Positions 58,307-64,000 of a DNA stretch of 64,000 nucleotides are shown piece after piece. Source of the DNA: Frateuria_A sp051900415 (GTDB lineage Bacteria > Pseudomonadota > Gammaproteobacteria > Xanthomonadales > Rhodanobacteraceae); contig NZ_JBHZGL010000002.1 of the NCBI RefSeq assembly GCF_051900415.1, forward strand, positions 248,001 through 312,000, in the 5' to 3' direction. Within the stretch, counting starts at the first letter, position 1; every line of letters begins with the position of its first letter. The position numbers and the translations under genes are program-made. The notes beneath the pieces were generated by a model. That model made no database searches, was not told where the DNA came from, and was given only the letters and a program-made list of their open reading frames with translations.

Positions 58307-59191
58307 ATGGCACAAGTCACCATGCGCCAGATGCTTGAAGCTGGCGTGCATTTCGGTCACCAGACCCGCTACTGGAACCCGAAGATGGCCCCGTACATCT
58401 TCGGCGCGCGCGGCAAGATCCACATCATCAACCTCGAGAAGACCCTGCCGCTGTTCACCGACGCGATGAACTTCCTGTCGGGCCTGGCGCAGAAGCGCGG
58501 CACCATCCTGTTCGTCGGCACCAAGCGTTCCGCCCGCGAGCCGCTGGCCGAAGAGGCCGCCCGCGCCGGCATGCCGTTCGTGACCGCCCGCTGGCTGGGT
58601 GGCATGCTGACGAACTTCCGCACCGTCAAGCAGTCGGTGGCCCGTCTGAAGGAGCTGGAAGCGGCCGAGACCGACGGCACCTTCGACAAGCTGGTCAAGC
58701 ACGAAGTGCTCTCGCTGCGCCGCGAGCGCGACAAGCTCGAGAATTCGCTCGGCGGCATCAAGAACATGAACCGCCTCCCCGACGCGCTGTTCGTGGTCGA
58801 CATCGGCCACGAGGACATCGCCGTGCAGGAAGCGAAGAAGCTCGGCATCCCGGTGATCGCCGTCGTTGACACCAACTACAACCCGGAACTGGTGGACTAC
58901 GCCATCCCGGGCAACGACGACGCGATCCGCGCGATCCAGCTGTACGCCCGTGCCGCCGCCGACGCGATCCTGGAAGGCAAGGCTGCCGCCCCGGACGCCG
59001 CCCACGGCGACGCCAACGAGTTCGTCGAGCTGGACGAGGAAGGCAACCCGGTCGCCAAGGACGAGCGCAAGGCCGCCCCGGCCCGTCGCGAGCGCGACAA
59101 CCGTGGCCCGGCCAAGAAGGGCGCCGGCGCGCCGCGTCGTGATGGCGGCCGCGGCCGTGGCGGTCGCGAATCGACCGAAACCGCCGAGTAA
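58307..59191 (+). CDS. rpsB: 30S ribosomal protein S2
   Basis: Small-subunit protein needed for late assembly and S1 binding, 294 aa against 241 in E. coli. The core (1-240) is canonical: MRQMLEAGVHFGHQTRYWNP, FVGTKRSAREPLAEEAARAG, RWLGGMLTNFRTVKQSV and AIVDTNYNP-type VVDTNYNPELVDYAIPGNDD. The extra 50 residues form a charged Arg/Gly/Ala-rich tail (RREARD-like, with RRDGGRGRGGRES). ATG 58307 follows a long structured leader. tsf follows at 60 bp. Confidence 0.97.
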   Translation: MAQVTMRQMLEAGVHFGHQTRYWNPKMAPYIFGARGKIHIINLEKTLPLFTDAMNFLSGLAQKRGTILFVGTKRSAREPLAEEAARAGMPFVTARWLGGMLTNFRTVKQSVARLKELEAAETDGTFDKLVKHEVLSLRRERDKLENSLGGIKNMNRLPDALFVVDIGHEDIAVQEAKKLGIPVIAVVDTNYNPELVDYAIPGNDDAIRAIQLYARAAADAILEGKAAAPDAAHGDANEFVELDEEGNPVAKDERKAAPARRERDNRGPAKKGAGAPRRDGGRGRGGRESTETAE

Positions 59192-59251
59192 GCCTTTCAC
59201 GCTGCCGTGGCGGCCCGGCCGCCACGGCACACCAAGATTCGAGGATTCAAG

Positions 59252-60136
59252 ATGAGCAATATCTCCGCACAACTGGTCAAGGAGCTGCGCGAGCGCTCCG
59301 GCGCCGGCATGATGGAATGCAAGAAGGCGCTGGTCGAAAACAATGGTGACATCGACGTCGCCATGGAATGGCTGCGCAAGTCGGGCCTGGCCAAGGCCGA
59401 CAAGAAGGCCAGCCGCGTCGCCGCCGAAGGCCGCGTCGTCACCGCCCAGGACGGCGGCAAGGCCGTGCTGGTCGAGGTCAACTGCGAGACCGACTTCGTC
59501 ACCAAGAACCCCGACTTCGTGAAGTTCAGTGACACCGTCGCCGACGTCGCGCTGAAGTCCGGCGCCGCCGACGTGGCCGCGCTGAACGGTGCTGCCTACC
59601 CGGGTGCCGGCAGCGTGGAAGAGGCCGCCAAGGGCCTGGTCGCGACCATCGGCGAGAAGATCGAAGTGCGCCGCATGGCGCGCGTCGAGACCACCGACGG
59701 CAAGATCGGCAGCTACGTCCACGGCGGCCGCATCGGCGTGCTGGTGGCGATCAAGGGCGGCTCCGAGGAGCTCGCCAAGGGCGTGGCGATGCACGTGGCG
59801 GCGATGAACCCGCCGTACGTGCGCGCCGATGACGTCCCGGCCGATTTCATCGCCAAGGAAAAAGAAATCGCGCTGAGCCAGATGTCGGACAAGGACAAGG
59901 CCAAGCCGGCCGAGATCCTGGAGAAGATCATCTCCGGCAAGATCAACAAGATCGTCTCGGAAGTGACCCTGCTGGGCCAGGCCTACGTGCTGGACACCAA
60001 CATGACCGTGGGCGAGGCGCTGAAGAAGGAAGGCGCGGACGTGCAGCAGGTCGTGCGCCTGGCCGTCGGCGAAGGCATCGAGAAGGTGGAAGAGGACTTC
60101 CACGCCGAAGTGATGAAGCAGGCGGGCCTGGCGTAA
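59252..60136 (+). CDS. tsf: Elongation factor Ts
   Basis: Nucleotide exchange factor that recycles EF-Tu-GDP, 294 aa. The N-terminal UBA-like module is SAQLVKELRERSGAGMMECK with KKALVENNGDIDVAMEWLRK. The TDFVTKNPDF motif contacts EF-Tu. The C-terminal part ends in VRLAVGEGIEKVEEDFHAEV. ATG 59252 follows GAGGA, and the frame is open a little upstream. It is co-transcribed with rpsB and closed by the terminator at 60159-60187. Confidence 0.97.
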   Translation: MSNISAQLVKELRERSGAGMMECKKALVENNGDIDVAMEWLRKSGLAKADKKASRVAAEGRVVTAQDGGKAVLVEVNCETDFVTKNPDFVKFSDTVADVALKSGAADVAALNGAAYPGAGSVEEAAKGLVATIGEKIEVRRMARVETTDGKIGSYVHGGRIGVLVAIKGGSEELAKGVAMHVAAMNPPYVRADDVPADFIAKEKEIALSQMSDKDKAKPAEILEKIISGKINKIVSEVTLLGQAYVLDTNMTVGEALKKEGADVQQVVRLAVGEGIEKVEEDFHAEVMKQAGLA

Positions 60137-60158
60137 GCGCCACCTGCACCGCTCAAAA

Positions 60159-60187
60159 AGGCCGCGGGCAACCGCGGCCTTTTTTTG
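60159..60187 (+). terminator. Rho-independent terminator after tsf
   Basis: Nine-bp stem AGGCCGCGG/CCGCGGCCT with a GCAA tetraloop, followed by a T run. An A run precedes the stem, so it can also stop transcripts coming from the VOC gene on the opposite strand. Confidence 0.96.
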
Positions 60188-60212
60188 TTCTTCACCCGAT
60201 TAAGCGGCGCCC

Positions 60213-60297
60213 GTGCAGGCGCGCACCGTGTGCGCGACCGCGCGTGGCCGCTCTGGGCATGGTGCGGCCTGCGGTCGCGCACACGGTGCGTTCCGAC
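60213..60297. repeat. Family C REP palindrome, diverged
   Basis: GCAGGCGCGCACCGTGTGCG then CGACCGCG, a 25-base centre, and GCGGTCGCGCACACGGTGCG then TTCC. Same family as 54312 but with several substitutions. The rest of 60137-60402 holds the terminator and no gene. Confidence 0.8.
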
Positions 60298-60402
60298 GGG
60301 GTTCTCGGGGTTCAGGGGGTGTCCCGCAATGCGAGGCTCGCCTCTGGCGAACTCGCGGTCACGGGCATTCGCCCTTTCCGCCCATCGTGACCGCCGCGCC
60401 CC

Positions 60403-60788
60403 TCAGCCCCGCGGCTGCAACAGGTCCCAGCGGTTGCCGTAGAGATCCTCGAACACCACGACGGTGGCGTACGCCTCCTCCCGCGGTTCTTCAAGGAAGC
60501 GAACGCCCTTGGCGCACATCGCCTCGTAGCTGGCCCGGAAGTCGGCCGTCTGCAAAAACAGGAAAACACGTCCGCCCGACTGATTGCCCACCGCCTGCAA
60601 CTGCTGCGGATTGGCAGCCTTCGCCAGCAGCAGACGCGTTTCGTGCGATCCCGGCGGAGCCACGATAACCCAGCGCTTGCCTGCGCCTTGCGGCGAGTCC
60701 TCGATCAGCGTGAGCCGAGGGAACCGGTGAAGTACGCGATGGCTTCGTCGTAGTCGCGTACAAGCAAGGCGATCGCGCCGAGGTGCAT
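60403..60788 (-). pseudogene. VOC family protein, frame broken by one base
   Basis: Together two frames give a complete VOC protein of about 128 aa. ATG 60788 starts MHLGAIALLVRDYDEAIAYF and continues TGSLG, where a missing T near 60711 sends the frame to a stop at 60705. The following frame continues LTLIEDSPQGAGKRWVIVAP, then VGNQSGGRVFLFLQTADF and VVVFEDLYGNRWDLLQPRG to 60403. Restoring GGCTTCACG for GGCTCACG repairs it. It could be a true recent pseudogene or a sequencing error. The substrate of the intact protein would be unknown. Confidence 0.8.
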
Positions 60789-60852
60789 GGGAACTCCAGA
60801 GGTTGGCGGTTCTGCAGCATGAACGATTCGTCCCGTTCGCGCGGCCCTGCGC

Positions 60853-60881
60853 CTGACGTCGTACCGCCGCGCGGCTACAAT
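60853..60881 (+). promoter_or_regulatory. Promoter for pyrH
   Basis: CTGACG (60853-60858), 17-base spacer and TACAAT (60876-60881), 31 bp before the pyrH ATG. Good -10, fair -35. Confidence 0.65.
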
Positions 60882-60911
60882 ATGCCGGTTTACCCACAAT
60901 CCGGAGACCCC

Positions 60912-61634
60912 ATGAGCGACCAGCCCAAGTACCGCCGCATCCTGCTCAAGCTCTCCGGTGAAGCATTGATGGGCGAGGCGGACTACGGCATCGACCCGAA
61001 GGTGATCGGCCGGCTGGCCAACGAGATCATCGAGGTGCGCAAGGCCGGCGTGGAAGCGGGCGTGGTGATCGGCGGCGGCAACATCTTCCGCGGCGCGGGC
61101 CTGGCGGCGGCCGGCATGGATCGGGTCACCGGCGATCACATGGGCATGCTCGCCACCGTCATGAACGCGCTGGCGATGGCCGACGCGATCGAGAAGCGCG
61201 GCGGCTATGCGCGGGTGATGAGCGCCATCCAGATCCACGACGTGGCCGAGGACTTCATCCGCCGCCGCGCCATCCGCCACATCGAGAAGGGCCGTATCGC
61301 GCTGTTCGCCGCGGGCACCGGCAACCCGTTCTTCACTACCGACTCGGCCGCCGCGTTGCGCGGGGTGGAGATCGGTGCCGACCTGCTGCTCAAGGCCACC
61401 AAGGTCGATGGCGTGTACACCGCCGATCCGGCGCGCGACGCCAGCGCGACCCGCTACGAACAACTGACCTACGACGAGGTCATCCAGCGCAACCTGCAGG
61501 TGATGGACACCGCCGCGATCGCGCTGTGCCGCGACCATGGCATGCCGCTGCGCATCTATGACATGACGGTGCCGGGCAACCTCATGCGCATCATGCGCGG
61601 CGACCAGGTCGGCACGCTGGTCACCGCGAGCTGA
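60912..61634 (+). CDS. pyrH: UMP kinase
   Basis: Phosphorylates UMP to UDP, 240 aa, hexameric amino-acid-kinase fold, usually activated by GTP and inhibited by UTP. Motifs: RRILLKLSGEALMGEADYGI, GVVIGGGNIFRGAGLAAAGM, DHMGMLATVMNALAMADAIE, FAAGTGNPFFTTDSAAALR and KVDGVYTADP. ATG 60912 has CCGGAG upstream. frr follows, as in most bacteria, here across a REP element. Confidence 0.97.
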   Translation: MSDQPKYRRILLKLSGEALMGEADYGIDPKVIGRLANEIIEVRKAGVEAGVVIGGGNIFRGAGLAAAGMDRVTGDHMGMLATVMNALAMADAIEKRGGYARVMSAIQIHDVAEDFIRRRAIRHIEKGRIALFAAGTGNPFFTTDSAAALRGVEIGADLLLKATKVDGVYTADPARDASATRYEQLTYDEVIQRNLQVMDTAAIALCRDHGMPLRIYDMTVPGNLMRIMRGDQVGTLVTAS

Positions 61635-61640
61635 TTTCCC

Positions 61641-61726
61641 TGTAGGAGCGCCCTTGGGCGCGACCGGCAACGGCGGGCCGCCAGGCAAGACCCGGGTGGC
61701 GGTCGCGCCCAAGGGCGCTTCTACAC
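61641..61726. repeat. Family C REP palindrome, GCCC variant
   Basis: TGTAGGAGCGCCCTTGGGCG then CGACCG, centre, and GCGGTCGCGCCCAAGGGCGC then TTCTACAC. The inner bases changed on both arms in a compensating way (CCCTTGGG for CACCTGTG), so the hairpin is kept. It lies between pyrH and frr. Confidence 0.9.
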
Positions 61727-61801
61727 GGGACCGGGCGCGCCGGGCCGCTCACACTCCGCACTGCTATACTTGCCCGCTTCACGCAACGCCGGGTGACTCC
61801 C

Positions 61802-62359
61802 ATGCTCAACGACATCAAGACCGATGCCCAGACCCGCATGGGCAAGAGCATCGACGCGCTAAAGCACGACCTGACCCGTCTGCGCACCGGCCGCGCCAGC
61901 ACGGCGCTGGTCGACCACATCAAGGTGCCCTACTACGGTTCGGACATGCCGCTGAACCAGGTCGCCTCGGTCTCGCTGGCCGACGCCCGCTCGATCCAGA
62001 TCTCGCCGTTCGAGAAGAGCATGGTCGCCCCGATCGAGAAGGCGATCATGGCCTCGGACATCGGCGTCACGCCGACCACCGCCGGCACCGTGATCCGCCT
62101 GAACATGCCGCCGCTGACCGAAGAGCGCCGCAAGGAGCTGGCCAAGCACGTGTCGCACGAAGGCGAGAATGCCAAGATCGCCATCCGCAACATCCGCCGC
62201 GATGCCATGCAGAAGGTCAAGGACCTGCTCAAGGACAAGCAGATCAGCGAGGACGACGAGCGCCGCGCCGACGACGAGATCCAGAAGCTGACCGATCGTT
62301 TCGTCAAGGAAGTGGACGGCGTGGTCAAGGCCAAGGAAGACGAGCTGATGGCGATTTGA
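61802..62359 (+). CDS. frr: Ribosome recycling factor
   Basis: Splits the post-termination ribosome together with EF-G, 185 aa, the exact family length. Start MLNDIKTDAQTRMGKSIDAL, then LTRLRTGRASTALVDHIKV, PLNQVASVSLADARSIQISP and VTPTTAGTVIRLNMPPLTEE, all conserved; a three-helix bundle plus a small beta domain. ATG 61802 gives the standard start; GTG 61793 would add three residues. A TATACT -10-like site at 61765-61770 may give it its own promoter. Confidence 0.97.
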   Translation: MLNDIKTDAQTRMGKSIDALKHDLTRLRTGRASTALVDHIKVPYYGSDMPLNQVASVSLADARSIQISPFEKSMVAPIEKAIMASDIGVTPTTAGTVIRLNMPPLTEERRKELAKHVSHEGENAKIAIRNIRRDAMQKVKDLLKDKQISEDDERRADDEIQKLTDRFVKEVDGVVKAKEDELMAI

Positions 62360-62405
62360 GCGGCTTTCCGCTCATTGCCATGAACGCGACGCGGCGCTTT
62401 TGCTT

Positions 62406-62553
62406 CGCTCCCTCTCCCCTCCGGGGAGAGGGTTGGGGTGAGGGGTCACTCTTGCGAAGTATCCTCATCAGGGCCCACACGGACGACCGTCCCGGCGAGC
62501 CACGACCCCTCATCCGACCCTTCGGGCCACCTTCTCCCCGCAGGGGAGAAGGG
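62406..62553. repeat. Family B paired repeat between frr and uppS
   Basis: Left arm CTCCCTCTCCCCTCCGGGGA then GAGGGTTGGGGTGAGGGG, a middle with CACTCTTGCG and CCCGGCGAGCC, and a right arm CCCCTCATCCGACCCTTCGG ending in CTCCCCGCAGGGGAG. The right arm mixes family A and B features. Confidence 0.75.
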
Positions 62554-62564
62554 ATGATTCGCGC

Positions 62565-63287
62565 ATGAGCATCCCCGGCCACATCGCCATCGTGATGGAC
62601 GGCAACGGCCGCTGGGCGAAGGCGCGCCTGCGCCCGCGCAGCTTCGGCCACAACGCCGGCCGCAAGGCCGTGCGCGAGGTCGTCGAAGGCTGCCTGCGCC
62701 AGGGCGTGGAGGCGCTGACGTTGTTCGCCTTCTCCAGCGAGAACTGGCGCCGTCCCGATGAGGAAGTCGGCGCGTTGATGGAACTGTTCCTGCGGGCCCT
62801 GGACAAGGAAGTCGACGAACTTCACGAACAGGGCGTGCGCCTGCGCTTCATCGGCGACCTCAGCGCATTCAACGCCGAGCTGCGCAAGCGCATGGAGCTG
62901 GCCATGGCGCGCACCGCCGGCAACCTCAAGCTCGCGCTGAACATCGCGGTGAACTACGGCGGCCGCTGGGACATCGTGCATGCCGCCCGCCAGGCCGCCA
63001 TCGCGGTGGCGCAGGGCGAGCTTCGGGTGGAGGACATCGACGAGGCACGCCTGGGCGGCTACACGTCCCTGGCCGAACTGCCGCCGCTGGATCTGTTCAT
63101 CCGCACCGGCGGCGAAGTGCGCGTCAGCAATTTCCTGCTCTGGCAGATCGCCTACGCCGAGCTCTACTTCACCGACACCTTGTGGCCGGATTTCGACCAG
63201 GCATGCCTGGCCCGCGCCATCGAGGATTTCGACCGCCGCGAACGCCGCTACGGCAAAACCGGCGAGCAGGTCGCCCGATCCGTATGA
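62565..63287 (+). CDS. uppS: Undecaprenyl diphosphate synthase (cis-prenyltransferase)
   Basis: Makes the C55 lipid carrier for peptidoglycan and other surface polymers by adding IPP to FPP, 240 aa. Motifs: HIAIVMDGNGRWAKARLRPR with the catalytic Asp, SFGHNAGRKAVREVVEGCLR, LTLFAFSSENWRRPDEEV, NIAVNYGGRWDIVHAAR, and LFIRTGGEVRVSNFLLWQIA then YAELYF. In the RTGGEVR segment Val replaces the more usual Gln/Leu-type residue. ATG 62565. cdsA follows at 27 bp. Confidence 0.96.
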   Translation: MSIPGHIAIVMDGNGRWAKARLRPRSFGHNAGRKAVREVVEGCLRQGVEALTLFAFSSENWRRPDEEVGALMELFLRALDKEVDELHEQGVRLRFIGDLSAFNAELRKRMELAMARTAGNLKLALNIAVNYGGRWDIVHAARQAAIAVAQGELRVEDIDEARLGGYTSLAELPPLDLFIRTGGEVRVSNFLLWQIAYAELYFTDTLWPDFDQACLARAIEDFDRRERRYGKTGEQVARSV

Positions 63288-63314
63288 TCGATCGGTAAAC
63301 CCCAAGGATCCTCG

Positions 63315-64000
63315 ATGCTGCTCCAACGCACCCTCACTGCCCTGCTGCTCGCGCCCCTGGCGATTTTGGTGATCCTGCTACCGCCGGGCTGGACCTGGCT
63401 GTTCGCGCTGGTGACCGTGGCCGCCTTTCTGGCCGGGCTGTGGGAGTGGACACGTCTGTCCGGCCTGCGCAACCGGCCCGTGCGCGCCCTGCTGCTGGGG
63501 GGCGCGCTGGTTGTCTTTGCGCTGCTCTGGTGGCTGCGCGACACGATCCAGTGGCCAGTCCTGGTCGTGGGGGCCGCCTGGTGGGCGCTGGCCTGCGTGT
63601 GGCTCAAGCACTTCGCGTTCGCGGCTGCGCCCACGACGGAAAACCGCAATCTCAAGCTTGCCGCCGGCGCCCTGGTGATCTTCCCGGCGTTCGTAGGCCT
63701 GCTGGCGATCCACGCGAGCGAGCCCTACGGCCATTGGTGGACGTTGCTGACACTGTTGATCGTCTGGGCGGCCGACATCGGGGCCTATTTCAGCGGGCGC
63801 TTCCTGGGCAAGCGCAAGCTGGCACCCAACATCAGTCCCGGCAAGACCTGGGCCGGTGTATGTGGCGCCCTCATCGCGGGCGCACTGGTGGCAGTCGTCG
63901 GTGGCGCGCTGCTGGGCGTGGGAGGTTGGCGCCTGCTTGCACTGGCGCTGCTGGCGGTACTCACCGTGGCCGCCTCGGTAGTCGGCGACCTCATCGAGAG
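63315..64000 (+). CDS. cdsA: Phosphatidate cytidylyltransferase, 3' end outside the window
   Basis: Integral membrane enzyme that makes CDP-diacylglycerol from phosphatidate and CTP, the branch point of phospholipid synthesis. 228 codons are visible, with hydrophobic helices from residue 5 on (TALLLAPLAILVILLPPGW, WTLLTLLIVWAADIGAYFSG). GRFLGKRKLAPNISPGKTWA is the family motif before the C-terminal signature, and VGDLIES-like sequence begins at the edge. It belongs to the pyrH-frr-uppS-cdsA block. Confidence 0.95.
   Translation, partial: MLLQRTLTALLLAPLAILVILLPPGWTWLFALVTVAAFLAGLWEWTRLSGLRNRPVRALLLGGALVVFALLWWLRDTIQWPVLVVGAAWWALACVWLKHFAFAAAPTTENRNLKLAAGALVIFPAFVGLLAIHASEPYGHWWTLLTLLIVWAADIGAYFSGRFLGKRKLAPNISPGKTWAGVCGALIAGALVAVVGGALLGVGGWRLLALALLAVLTVAASVVGDLIE

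Overview
The window is a high-GC, gene-dense chromosome segment from a gammaproteobacterium. It is most likely a member of the Xanthomonadales, and probably Rhodanobacteraceae (Dyella/Rhodanobacter/Luteibacter-like). This rests on gene content and order: minCDE, map-glnD, dapD-arsC-like-dapE, rpsB-tsf-pyrH-frr-uppS-cdsA, a large TonB-dependent receptor, a DUF5916 protein, and many GTAGGAGCGC-type REP palindromes. No species-level claim is possible without a search. No rRNA, tRNA, CRISPR array, prophage or insertion sequence was seen.

Layout. 1-8055: ABC exporter genes, a TonB-dependent receptor, an SRPBCC protein and a NarL/DesR-type two-component pair, all on the minus strand. 8239-10775: a GNAT acetyltransferase followed by minC-minD-minE. 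10843-16484: a HEACH-motif protein, ChaB, a 3-methyladenine glycosylase, a DUF5916 outer-membrane protein and a Bcr/CflA drug exporter. 16589-18621: a fluoride riboswitch heading crcB, a DUF190 gene and a cyclopropane fatty acid synthase gene. 18896-22270: a membrane-anchored winged-helix/TPR regulator and a TraB/GumN protein. 22458-31131: a five-gene envelope cassette (unknown exported protein, M15 carboxypeptidase, a small DUF3887-like protein, a giant double-vWA/transglutaminase-like protein, a second small DUF3887-like protein). 31220-39875: parC, small exported and stress-type genes, a two-part lipoate ligase, and a pair of M16 peptidases. 40300-47107: two overlapping Nudix genes, a phosphodiester glycosidase, a penicillin acylase, and an ECF42-type sigma factor with its DGPF partner. 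47275-54301: the dapD/arsC-like/dapE operon, a propeller-GGDEF protein and a degenerate HD-GYP protein. 54378-64000: glnD-map on minus, then the translation/lipid block rpsB-tsf and pyrH-frr-uppS-cdsA.

The intergenic spaces are unusually rich in short palindromic repeats. Four families recur: A (CCCCATCCGCC...GGGGGAAGG), B (CTCTCCCC...GGGGAGAGGG), C (GTAGGAGCGC...GCGCTCCTAC) and D (GGGTGGGC...GCCCACCC). Several have been duplicated in tandem, and one duplication copied the 3' ends of two convergent genes.

The best candidates for new biology are the 22458-31131 envelope cassette and the probable fluoride control of cfa. The giant gene of the cassette carries a -1 frame change at an A_AAG_GGC heptamer. 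A second single-base frame change in a VOC gene near 60711 suggests that both could be sequence errors, so raw-read checking comes first.
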